From assembly GCA_030536095.1 (NCBI GenBank), contig JAUNQQ010000043.1:1-6638 (forward strand): DNA of 6,638 nucleotides, given 5' to 3'. The stretch is from Candidatus Saccharimonadota bacterium (GTDB lineage: Bacteria > Patescibacteriota > Saccharimonadia > Saccharimonadales > Saccharimonadaceae). The position numbers were made by a program, and so were the translations under genes. Each line of letters starts with the position of its first letter. Position 1 is the stretch's first letter. The notes under the pieces were generated by a model. It was not told the origin of the DNA, ran no database searches, and worked only from the letters and a program-made list of their open reading frames with translations. Positions 1-6,529 of the stretch are shown here, piece by piece.

Positions 1-56
1 GCCCTGCCTCCGAGCACTGGAGCCACAGACGAAGAAGTTCGCCCTAGAAATCGTTT
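1..56 (-). other. Operon tail downstream of pilB; no terminator seen
   Basis: These bases follow the pilB stop on the minus strand. I see no strong GC-rich hairpin followed by a T-run, so transcription probably continues into another gene beyond the left edge. Two GTG triplets occur on the minus strand (24-26 and 15-17), but neither has a ribosome site at a suitable distance, so I call no gene start here. A pilT, pilC or pilin gene would be a usual neighbour, but nothing here identifies which. Confidence 0.5.
7..11 (-). promoter_or_regulatory. Possible ribosome binding site of the next operon gene
   Basis: The minus strand reads GGAGG at 11-7 followed by six bases to the window edge. The pilN site uses the same core with six bases before its ATG, so a start codon may lie just outside the window. 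It is only five bases long and could be chance. A weak 4-bp stem (CTCC 8-11 with GGAG 19-22) could partly cover it. Confidence 0.35.
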
Positions 57-1820
57 TTACGTCAAGTCGCTCGCCACCCTATTAACCTCCTCCAACGTCG
101 TCACCCCCGACAACGCCTTCAGCACCCCATCCTGCTTCATCGTCACTGTCCCCTTCTCCTTCGCCACTCGCATAATCTCTCCACTGGTCGCATGCTCAAT
201 TACCAACTTCTGAATATCCTCATCCACCGCAATCGTCTCATAAATCCCCGCTCGCCCCTTATATCCACCCGGATTATCCTTATCATCCACCCCCTTCGTC
301 AACATATAACCCCCGTCATTCCTAACCGGCAGTCCATTATGCCCCAAATCCTCCCCCACCTTCGCCACTTCCTCCGTCGTTTTTGGTAGCAATTCCCCCA
401 CATCATGATTAATCTGTTTCGTCTCTAGTTCCGTCGACTTAATTGTCGTCCGCTTTTCCGTTACCCGCCTAACCAACCTCTGCCCAATCACCGTATTCAA
501 TGTCGACGCGAGTAGAAACGGCTCAATTCCCATATCAAGAAGCCGCGGCAAAATTCCCGCCGCCGAGTTTGTGTGTAGTGTCGAAAACACCAAGTGCCCC
601 GTCAGCGCCGCCTGCACCGCCAACTGCGCCGTCTCCGAATCACGAATCTCTCCCACCATCACTACATCCGGGTCTTGCCGAAGAATACTCCGAAGTCCCG
701 ACGCAAACGTCAGCCCCGCATCCACATTCACCTGAATCTGATTCACACCATCCATCTTATACTCCACCGGATCCTCCAGTGTCACAATATTTATCTTCTC
801 CGACTTAATCCGCTTCACTAGTGCATATAGCGTCGTCGACTTCCCCGAACCCGTCGGCCCTGACGTTAAAATCATTCCATTCGGCATCGCAATTCCCTTT
901 TCAATCATCCTGAGCGCTCGCCCTGTCATTCCCATATCCTCAATATCAAGCGACGTTCCCGTTTTATCAAGAAGCCGGATTACCACCTGCTCACCCCACA
1001 CTACCGGACTCGTCGCAATACGAAGATCCACTTCCTTATCTCCCACCAGCACCGCAAATTGTCCGTCCTGCGGCACCCGATGCTCATCAATCTTCAAATT
1101 CGCCAAAATCTTAATCCGACTCACTAGTGCCGGCTCAATCGACTTCGGTAGTTCCATAATCTGCCGCAAAACTCCATCCACCCGACACCGAATCACCAAC
1201 GAATTCTCCAGCGGCTCAATATGAATATCACTCGCCTTCGACTTTGCCGCATATTCCAAAATCGTCATCAACGCCTTCGAAATCGGCGAATCCTGCGTAA
1301 TCGTCTTTACGTTCAACGACCGCTGCGCATTCGCCTCGTCCTCACTCTGTCTCGCCGCCCGACTAACATCCGAAAAATCCCCACTGTACTGCTCCAGCGC
1401 AAACCGAATTCCATCCTCGCTCGACATCACCGCCCGAATCGGTTTATTCGTCAGCGTCGCCAGATAATCTGTCGCCTGAATATTGCTCACATCCATCATC
1501 GCGACGACCAGCGTCCCGTTCTGCTCTCCTAGCGCCACCGCCATCTGTCTCTCCGCCACATCTTGCGGCAACAACAGTAACGTCTCTGGCTCCATCACCA
1601 CATTCCGAAGATCAACATAATTCACCCCCATCACCACCGCACTCGCATGTGTTACCATATCATTCGTCGCCAAACCTTTCTGCACCAAAAGCGCCAAAAT
1701 CGGCTGCCGCGTCTTCATCGCCTCCTCCTGCGCCTCTCGCACCTTCGCTGTCGACACCAATCCCTCCGTCACCAATAAATCAACAACTTTCTCCTGCGAT
1801 TCCTTCGTTAAAAGTCCCAT
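57..1820 (-). CDS. pilB: Type IV pilus extension ATPase PilB (GspE family)
   Basis: This is the cytoplasmic hexameric ATPase that powers pilin polymerisation. The protein has 587 residues, close to the usual PilB length of about 560-570. Residues 1-145 resemble a degenerate MshEN/GspE N-terminal domain. The N2-type domain carries ASDIHIEP (197-204), VIRCRVDG (209-216) and VPQDGQF (249-255). The ATPase core is complete: Walker A GPTGSGKST (321-329), Asp box TLEDPVEY (347-354), Walker B RQDPDVVMVGEIRD (381-394) with catalytic Glu391, and His box GHLVFSTLHTN (408-418). It is PilB rather than PilT because of the long N-terminal region. The tetracysteine zinc motif normal in PilB/GspE is absent: the only cysteine is Cys212, and residues 452-520 are an acidic, Lys-rich segment instead. 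Translation starts 4 nt after AAAGGAGG, 12 nt downstream of the small EF-hand gene. Stop is TAA. Confidence 0.97.
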   Translation of the reverse strand: MGLLTKESQEKVVDLLVTEGLVSTAKVREAQEEAMKTRQPILALLVQKGLATNDMVTHASAVVMGVNYVDLRNVVMEPETLLLLPQDVAERQMAVALGEQNGTLVVAMMDVSNIQATDYLATLTNKPIRAVMSSEDGIRFALEQYSGDFSDVSRAARQSEDEANAQRSLNVKTITQDSPISKALMTILEYAAKSKASDIHIEPLENSLVIRCRVDGVLRQIMELPKSIEPALVSRIKILANLKIDEHRVPQDGQFAVLVGDKEVDLRIATSPVVWGEQVVIRLLDKTGTSLDIEDMGMTGRALRMIEKGIAMPNGMILTSGPTGSGKSTTLYALVKRIKSEKINIVTLEDPVEYKMDGVNQIQVNVDAGLTFASGLRSILRQDPDVVMVGEIRDSETAQLAVQAALTGHLVFSTLHTNSAAGILPRLLDMGIEPFLLASTLNTVIGQRLVRRVTEKRTTIKSTELETKQINHDVGELLPKTTEEVAKVGEDLGHNGLPVRNDGGYMLTKGVDDKDNPGGYKGRAGIYETIAVDEDIQKLVIEHATSGEIMRVAKEKGTVTMKQDGVLKALSGVTTLEEVNRVASDLT

Positions 1821-1824
1821 TCCG

Positions 1825-1832
1825 CCTCCTTT
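1825..1832 (-). promoter_or_regulatory. pilB ribosome binding site
   Basis: The minus strand reads AAAGGAGG, a full-length Shine-Dalgarno match, with CGGA between it and the pilB ATG. It fills almost the whole 12-nt gap after the preceding gene's TAG stop. It supports the start at 1820 and co-translation within one transcript. Confidence 0.85.
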
Positions 1833-2306
1833 CTACTCCTCAGGTACAGGCTCATCAGTCGGTTCTGGTTCATCAGTCGGTACCAGTGCTTCCGTTGGCC
1901 CTGGTGTCCCTGTCGGTTCTGGCGTCCCAGACGGCACTGGCGAAATCGTCGGTGCTAAAGTCGGTACCGGTGCTCCCGTTGGTACTGGTGTTGGATTATT
2001 ACCAGAATCATCCTCGTCATCATCAGTCTTCGCCTGGCCACACGCCGCCCTTTCTGCCTGACTCAGTACTCCGTCTCCATCTGCATCCTCACAGCTTCCA
2101 ATATAAACTTCTACCGTCGGATTAATCGCATCTTTATTAAACACATCCGGATCCGGAATATCTAAGTCCGCATCAATCACCTCAATCGTCTTAAAACTCA
2201 CGCTTGCGTCATCCGGATTTCCTAATAACTGATTTACTCCAACCCACGAAACACCAATTCCGACCATTCCGATTAAGATAATCGCGATTTTATCACTCTG
2301 TTTCAT
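1833..2306 (-). CDS. Single-pass membrane protein with EF-hand-like loop and Pro/Thr-rich tail
   Basis: I do not recognise a named family. The 157-residue protein has a short positive N-terminus, one hydrophobic segment (about residues 7-28, no lipobox cysteine), then a presumed external part. Residues 74-85 (DADGDGVLSQAE) fit a canonical EF-hand loop: Asp at positions 1, 3 and 5, Gly at 6, Leu at 8, Ser at 9, Glu at 12. Cys72 and Cys89 flank it and could form a disulfide clamp. After an acidic stretch (95-100), residues 105-157 hold 17 Pro and 10 Thr, no Lys, Arg or aromatic residue, and nine acidic residues, like a wall-spanning or exposed stalk. It lies between pilO and pilB, where diderm operons carry pilP, but it has no PilP lipobox. 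A calcium-responsive role at the pilus base is inference. GAGGAG lies 5 nt before ATG. Stop is TAG. Confidence 0.85.
   Translation of the reverse strand: MKQSDKIAIILIGMVGIGVSWVGVNQLLGNPDDASVSFKTIEVIDADLDIPDPDVFNKDAINPTVEVYIGSCEDADGDGVLSQAERAACGQAKTDDDEDDSGNNPTPVPTGAPVPTLAPTISPVPSGTPEPTGTPGPTEALVPTDEPEPTDEPVPEE
1836..1994 (-). repeat. Repeats coding the Pro/Thr/Glu-rich tail
   Basis: This part of the small membrane protein gene codes a P-x and PT/PE-rich tail. On the plus strand tcatcagtcggt occurs exactly at 1852-1863 and 1870-1881, an 18-bp period that codes two PTDEP hexamers. Looser variants built on GGTACTGG/GGTTCTGG triplets cover the rest. Such repeats can change length by slippage. 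Confidence 0.7.
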
Positions 2307-2311
2307 ACCTT

Positions 2312-2317
2312 CTCCTC
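2312..2317 (-). promoter_or_regulatory. Ribosome binding site of the EF-hand protein gene
   Basis: The minus strand reads GAGGAG, five bases (AAGGT) before the ATG at 2306. It sits in the 12-nt gap just after the pilO TAA stop. Confidence 0.75.
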
Positions 2318-2318
2318 A

Positions 2319-3191
2319 TTATTTATTCGCCTTTATCGTCTTAGTTCCCTCTTTTATTCCTGGCGCTGTCAGAAAATACGCATTCGCAGTCGTTGAAAAT
2401 TTCAAATCATTTTCTCCACCCCACTCAATCGACGCATTCGTCATCTCAAAAGTCCGAATCGACCTCTCTAGATTAGACAATAAATTCATCGTATTCTGTA
2501 TATCACCCTCAATACTAAAGTTTGCCGACATCGTCCCCAATCCATCCGACCCACCCTCGGTCGGCTCACCCGGTGTCAAACTCCCAAACTGCCAATTCGA
2601 CAAATTAAAGATATAATTCACGCTCGACGCCAGCGCATACGGATTCGCCAGTGGTGGCAGCGCATCCGGAATCACCCTTAGACTCGAACACATCTTCATC
2701 ATCCCAAAATAATAATTCCGCTTCTCCTCATTATCCTCCATATCATATAATGCCCGAAAATTAATCTTTAGTCCGTCCGAATCATAACACACCCCATCAC
2801 TATCTCGCGCCACGCTCTCGAGGTCAGTATTCTGTGCCATCCCTACCATCACATTATACCTAAGGCTCCCCGGTAAGTTCGTACTATCCAGCGCATTCGG
2901 ATTACAACTCTTCAATTCCTCATCCGTGTAAACACTTCCCGCCGGCTTCTTACAAACTCCAATATTCGCCACCGTCTTTGTGTAATCCCTCAGCGCCGCC
3001 TCCTTTGCATCAATCACCTTATCATCAAATTGAATATACTTCACAAAATACCCCACTAAAACCACCGAAACCCCAATAAGTAGTGATGTAATTAACACAA
3101 TCACTAAATTCTGTTGCTGCACCTTCGAAATCTTCAGATGCCTCTTCCCCATCTCTGTCTGATTATCAACTTTTTTACCTTTACTCGCCAT
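2319..3191 (-). CDS. pilO: Type IV pilus inner-membrane platform protein PilO
   Basis: PilO pairs with PilN in the membrane platform that links PilM and PilB to the growing pilus. I place the start at 3191 (290 residues): this ATG has GGAGG five bases upstream, while the ATG at 3203 overlaps that ribosome site and has none of its own. Residues 1-27 are basic and cytoplasmic, 28-50 are one membrane helix, and the rest is external. Residues 219-275 look like the PilO/GspM ferredoxin-like domain (FSIEGD, then a helix with LERSIRTFEM, then a strand ending NAYFLTAP). Residues 75-215 are an additional middle region with Cys80, Cys96, Cys135 and Cys168, likely two disulfides. PilO is usually nearer 200 residues, so this ectodomain is enlarged. 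It overlaps the end of pilN by 11 nt, which suggests translational coupling. Stop is TAA. Confidence 0.88.
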   Translation of the reverse strand: MASKGKKVDNQTEMGKRHLKISKVQQQNLVIVLITSLLIGVSVVLVGYFVKYIQFDDKVIDAKEAALRDYTKTVANIGVCKKPAGSVYTDEELKSCNPNALDSTNLPGSLRYNVMVGMAQNTDLESVARDSDGVCYDSDGLKINFRALYDMEDNEEKRNYYFGMMKMCSSLRVIPDALPPLANPYALASSVNYIFNLSNWQFGSLTPGEPTEGGSDGLGTMSANFSIEGDIQNTMNLLSNLERSIRTFEMTNASIEWGGENDLKFSTTANAYFLTAPGIKEGTKTIKANK

Positions 3192-5391
3192 TATTTCCTC
3201 CATTCGTATTTTGCGAAGTATTTGTACAAACTACATTCGACGAATCACAATCTTCCGCCTCTCGTCCAAACATTCCTTCAATCTGAATATACGAATCCGT
3301 CACATTCTTCCCATTCGGCGCAATCGCCATCACGTGCTTATTATTAAAGTTCATCGGCTCTTTATTCAGCACAAACGACGCTGAAAACTTCAATACTGAT
3401 CGCCCCGTCGCAGTATCCATCCCATCCGACGGATTTGAAATTTCCATTTCTCCATCAATCAACAAGCACTCATTTTCCGTCGTCCACATAACCTTATTAT
3501 TTTCCACTTCCATTCCCGAATACCTATTACACTGACTCTCAAAATGCGGAATTCCCGAAATCTCACCCGACAGTGTCATATAACTCTCTCCATCAGAATT
3601 TTCCTTCGACCATTCCGAAAATTGCGGCGTTCGATAAACCTTCTCAAAATACACATCCTGCTTTCGCACCTTATTCTCATTCACCATCTTATCCGCCATC
3701 CACTTCCCCTCATCATCAAGCCCATCATAATACGCTCCCCAACTCGCTTCCCTACTCGCAATCTGCTGTTCCGACAAATTACTATCCGTATATCTCGTTA
3801 GCCCAACTCCCCTTAACCACTCATCATACCAGTTCTTTGTAATCTCCTCATCATATTCATCATAAATCTCCTTAAATCTCTCTTCCTTACTTCTTGAATC
3901 GCCCGACTCGCCATTCTTCTTCTCCGCTTCCTCAATCATAATATCCTCTTCTAACGCCGCCACATCCGCACTTCGACTTCTCCATTTTTCATCACATTCA
4001 TCCTTTGTCACCATCCAATACGCATATGTCGAACCATTTTCCACTAGCGTATTTCCATTTGTCCCATTCTCCACCATACACCGTGCCGGAATCTCGTTAC
4101 CATCCTTATCTACATAATTCCCATAATCATATTTCATTTCCTCAGTCGATTTCTTAAACGCCTCCAATACTCGGAAGTTAATAAACGGTGCAACCCCCGC
4201 CGACGCCTGACCATCAAAGGATACTGTATCCGTTTCCATATTAATCGCCATCTTCGAAATCGTCACCGAATCTGGTGCTTCCGGCTGAATCGCCGCAATA
4301 AACGGAAACACCCGCGACAGCACTTGCCGTTTTTCATTAATTGACGCAATCGCACCCAACTGATCCTGAATTGTCAAATATTCCTCCAGCCCATCAAAAC
4401 TATTTATCTTCTTCGACAACGCATCTAGCTTATCATCTTGACTACTCATCTGAATGCTCTTCGCTCCATGAATACTCCCGAGTATCGCCACTAATCCCCC
4501 CAGTCCCGCCACAATCACGATACAAACAAACAAAATCATATTCCTCGACCGAATCGCCGCCAATGCTTCCGACTTAATACTTGGAATTAAATTAATTTCA
4601 AAATCTTCCGCCACTCCCGAAACATTCTTCGGCGCTCGCGGCTTTAATAAGTCGCTAAAGCTCGCATTCTTAAACCATTCCGAAAAACTCTGCTTCCCTG
4701 CCTTTGCCGGCGCCCCCTCCACCCCCAAAGCTCCTTCCGCTTCCGAAGCAACCGCAGCCGCGCCCGTATCCTGCTTCTTCTCCTTCTTCTTAAATAGCTC
4801 GCCCAACACCCCCTTCTTCTTTTCCGTTTTCACTTGTACCGGCGCATTCGCACTCTCAATCATCGACGGTGTCGGCGCCATCTGATTCACTTCTTGCATA
4901 TTCGCCTGCGCTTCCGCCGCCGTCATTCCCACTCCTTCTTCCTGCGTCATTCCCATCATTGGCACTCCTGGCGTCCCCGCCATCGCTGTTTCTGGCGCCC
5001 CCGCCATCGGCACATCTGCCACCGCTCCCGCCATCGGCGTCTCCGCTGGCGCACTCGTATTCAACTCAGGAGTCGCCGACACCTCAGGCGTCGGCGCCGC
5101 CCCCATCATCGGTACTTCTGGCGCCCCCACCGTTGGTGTTTCTGGTGTCGTAACCACTGGCACCTCTGGCGCTCCCGCCATCGGCACACCACCCAATATC
5201 GCCCCCGCTCCCCCACCCATTTCCGGCATCATCGCTCCATCCACCTGTGGCGCTGGCGCCGTCGGCAACACCATTCCCATCTCCGGCATTGGCGCTCCAT
5301 TATTCACCACCGGCGGCATCCCCGGAGCTGCCGCGTTCATCGCCGGCATCGCTCCCCCCGTTTGGCCATTCTGTAAACCTTGATTATCCAT
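3181..5391 (-). CDS. pilN: Enlarged type IV pilus platform protein PilN
   Basis: PilN is a single-pass membrane protein whose cytoplasmic INLxP motif binds PilM and whose ectodomain pairs with PilO. At 736 residues it is several times the usual PilN of about 180-200. Residues 1-185 are Met/Gly/Ala/Pro-rich with repeats such as MAGAPE and PMMG. Residues 188-207 are a Lys-rich patch. EINLIP is at 265-270, and the membrane helix is about 285-306. A coiled-coil-like stretch (318-360) and the first part of the PilN ectodomain (about 345-420, with IASINEKRQVLSRVF) follow. Residues about 430-660 appear to be an insertion, highly charged and Trp/Tyr-rich, before a likely closing strand near 663-677. 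External cysteines are 438, 466, 621, 642, 715 and 722, enough for three disulfides. GGAGGTGA lies just upstream of the ATG. The gene begins 39 nt after pilM and ends with TAA inside pilO. Confidence 0.9.
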   Translation of the reverse strand: MDNQGLQNGQTGGAMPAMNAAAPGMPPVVNNGAPMPEMGMVLPTAPAPQVDGAMMPEMGGGAGAILGGVPMAGAPEVPVVTTPETPTVGAPEVPMMGAAPTPEVSATPELNTSAPAETPMAGAVADVPMAGAPETAMAGTPGVPMMGMTQEEGVGMTAAEAQANMQEVNQMAPTPSMIESANAPVQVKTEKKKGVLGELFKKKEKKQDTGAAAVASEAEGALGVEGAPAKAGKQSFSEWFKNASFSDLLKPRAPKNVSGVAEDFEINLIPSIKSEALAAIRSRNMILFVCIVIVAGLGGLVAILGSIHGAKSIQMSSQDDKLDALSKKINSFDGLEEYLTIQDQLGAIASINEKRQVLSRVFPFIAAIQPEAPDSVTISKMAINMETDTVSFDGQASAGVAPFINFRVLEAFKKSTEEMKYDYGNYVDKDGNEIPARCMVENGTNGNTLVENGSTYAYWMVTKDECDEKWRSRSADVAALEEDIMIEEAEKKNGESGDSRSKEERFKEIYDEYDEEITKNWYDEWLRGVGLTRYTDSNLSEQQIASREASWGAYYDGLDDEGKWMADKMVNENKVRKQDVYFEKVYRTPQFSEWSKENSDGESYMTLSGEISGIPHFESQCNRYSGMEVENNKVMWTTENECLLIDGEMEISNPSDGMDTATGRSVLKFSASFVLNKEPMNFNNKHVMAIAPNGKNVTDSYIQIEGMFGREAEDCDSSNVVCTNTSQNTNGGNNGE
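3197..3201 (-). promoter_or_regulatory. pilO ribosome binding site inside pilN
   Basis: The minus strand reads GGAGG, then AAATA, then the ATG at 3191. The same bases code Gly-Gly near the PilN C-terminus. This site decides the pilO start in favour of 3191 over 3203. Confidence 0.85.
4948..5196 (-). repeat. Imperfect repeats coding the Met/Gly/Ala/Pro-rich PilN N-terminus
   Basis: This segment codes PilN residues about 66-148, a run of degenerate octapeptide-like units (MAGAPEVP, VGAPEVPM, MAGAPETA, MAGTPGVP). At the DNA level, plus-strand 5165-5188 and 4991-5014 match at 23 of 24 bases, and a 15-base core (5171-5185) recurs exactly at 5024-5038. The repeats stay in frame with the gene and look like internal duplication. 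Confidence 0.75.
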
Positions 5392-5394
5392 TTC

Positions 5395-5402
5395 TCACCT
5401 CC
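5395..5402 (-). promoter_or_regulatory. pilN ribosome binding site
   Basis: The minus strand reads GGAGGTGA, with six bases between the GGAGG core and the ATG at 5391. It lies in the 39-nt gap after pilM. I saw no convincing promoter in this gap. Confidence 0.85.
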
Positions 5403-5430
5403 ATCCCAAAAATTCCTACGTATAGATAAT

Positions 5431-6480
5431 TCATCCGTTATTTCCCCTTTCCGCCAGTCCCACCGCTACTGAAAATTCGCTCGCTACTTCTGCCAGCGCC
5501 TGCCGCTGCTGCGCACTCATCTGCACCATCTGCCACGGATTCCCCTGTACCGTCGGAACATTTGTCTGTGCCTCCATAAACTCTGCAATAAACGGAATCA
5601 CTCCCGCAAATCCCGACAAAACAATCTTCTCTACTGGCGCCATCTGATACCTCGATTGGAAAAACCTCACCGACTTTGTCAGCTCTGTTGCAAAATTCCC
5701 CAGCGGTGCCTCCATCGCCCGATACACCTGCCCCTCCAGTTTGTCCTGCGCCAATCCAAACTTAAGAATAAATCTTCTCGCCTGATCTTCTCTTACTGAC
5801 AAAATCGAAGTCACTGCCTTCACTAAGACAGCTAATCCACCCGGAATTGTCCGCACCAGCCTCGGCACCCCCTGATACATCACCACAAGATCCGTTGACC
5901 TCTCCCCAAGGTCAATCAGCATCTGCGCTTCCTTCACTCCCGCCGGCACTAACGCCCGCGCCATCGCAATCGGCTCCGGTTCCTGCGCAATTACATCTAG
6001 CCCAATCTCCTCCAACATCGACATTCGGTCTTCCGCATACTTCTTTGCCGTCGACGAAATTAACACTTCCACTTTCGTCGGATCGTTCGGGCTTTCCCCC
6101 AAAACCACCGAATCAAATTCCGCCTCATCAATCGGCATCGGCACATACTGATCCGCCTGATATTTCACCGAATTTTCTACCGTCTTCTTATCCGCCATCG
6201 GCACTTCTACAATCGCCGTAAATGTCCTCCCTGCTGGCATCCCCAACGCCACCTTCTTTGTCTTAATTCCCGCCTGTGCAATCGCATCCTTAATTACATC
6301 GCCCTTCTTCTTCATCCCAGCTTCCGAATCATCCAACATCACTTTCTGGTCAATTTCCACAAAGGCATACTTCATCAACTGCCAACCACGCTTCCGGTCG
6401 CCATTCAACTGCACCAACCTCATTGCATTCGTTCCAATATCCAGTGCGAAGAATTCGCCCACGCCATGTAATAGACCCAT
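5431..6480 (-). CDS. pilM: Type IV pilus actin-like assembly protein PilM
   Basis: PilM is a cytoplasmic FtsA/actin-like protein that binds the PilN N-terminal motif and couples the membrane platform to the ATPases. The 349-residue length is normal. Residues 11-24 (FALDIGTNAMRLVQ) hold the phosphate-1 motif. Residues 187-200 (MLIDLGERSTDLVV) are the phosphate-2 loop. LSGFAGVIPFI (288-298) fits the adenosine motif, and FSVAVGLAER (336-345) is the usual PilM C-terminus. I start it at the ATG at 6480, not the in-frame ATG at 6498: TATAAT (6492-6487) lies between them, so the upstream ATG would precede the transcript start. The resulting MGLL beginning resembles other PilM proteins. There is no Shine-Dalgarno before 6480, so the mRNA is probably leaderless. 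It is the first gene of the operon, has no cysteine, and ends with TGA. Confidence 0.95.
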   Translation of the reverse strand: MGLLHGVGEFFALDIGTNAMRLVQLNGDRKRGWQLMKYAFVEIDQKVMLDDSEAGMKKKGDVIKDAIAQAGIKTKKVALGMPAGRTFTAIVEVPMADKKTVENSVKYQADQYVPMPIDEAEFDSVVLGESPNDPTKVEVLISSTAKKYAEDRMSMLEEIGLDVIAQEPEPIAMARALVPAGVKEAQMLIDLGERSTDLVVMYQGVPRLVRTIPGGLAVLVKAVTSILSVREDQARRFILKFGLAQDKLEGQVYRAMEAPLGNFATELTKSVRFFQSRYQMAPVEKIVLSGFAGVIPFIAEFMEAQTNVPTVQGNPWQMVQMSAQQRQALAEVASEFSVAVGLAERGNNG

Positions 6481-6486
6481 ATTACC

Positions 6487-6515
6487 ATTATAGAGCATAA
6501 GCTTTTTCGCGTCAA
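6487..6515 (-). promoter_or_regulatory. Sigma-70-type promoter of the pil operon
   Basis: On the minus strand, -35 TTGACG (6515-6510) and -10 TATAAT (6492-6487) are separated by exactly 17 bases: five of six and six of six consensus matches. Six bases (GGTAAT) separate the -10 from the pilM ATG at 6480, so the predicted transcript start is at or within a base or two of that ATG. This is the only strong promoter I see for the operon. Confidence 0.85.
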
Positions 6516-6529
6516 GAAATTATTTTTAC

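Noticed and set aside
8..22. Small hairpin (CTCC/GGAG) downstream of pilB
   Set aside because: The stem is only 4 bp with a 7-base loop and no T-run, so it is not a credible terminator.
1649..2125. A 158-codon open frame on the plus strand across the pilB and EF-hand genes
   Set aside because: Low-complexity Ser/Pro/Leu composition, no ribosome site that I can see, and fully antisense to two well-supported genes.
2746..2751. TATAAT on the plus strand inside pilO
   Set aside because: No -35 at the right distance and no supported gene downstream on that strand; chance in AT-rich coding sequence.
3192..3203. Upstream in-frame ATG for pilO at 3203
   Set aside because: It overlaps the GGAGG that serves the ATG at 3191 and has no site of its own.
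4834..5376. A 180-codon open frame on the plus strand inside pilN
   Set aside because: It is extremely Arg/His-rich with no recognisable domain, and it is the antisense of the pilN repeat region. The frame is open because the C-rich strand has few stops.
5392..5430. Possible internal promoter between pilM and pilN (TATCTA on the minus strand)
   Set aside because: The matching -35 position reads GAAAGG, a poor match, and pilN has an ordinary ribosome site consistent with readthrough from pilM.
5431..5433. Possible UGA recoding (Gly in SR1/Gracilibacteria) at the pilM end
   Set aside because: Reading through adds only a few codons before TAG, the PilM C-terminus is complete at TGA, and no in-frame TGA interrupts any other gene.
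6481..6498. Upstream in-frame ATG for pilM at 6498
   Set aside because: It lies in the spacer between -35 and -10, so it would not be transcribed, and it has no ribosome site.
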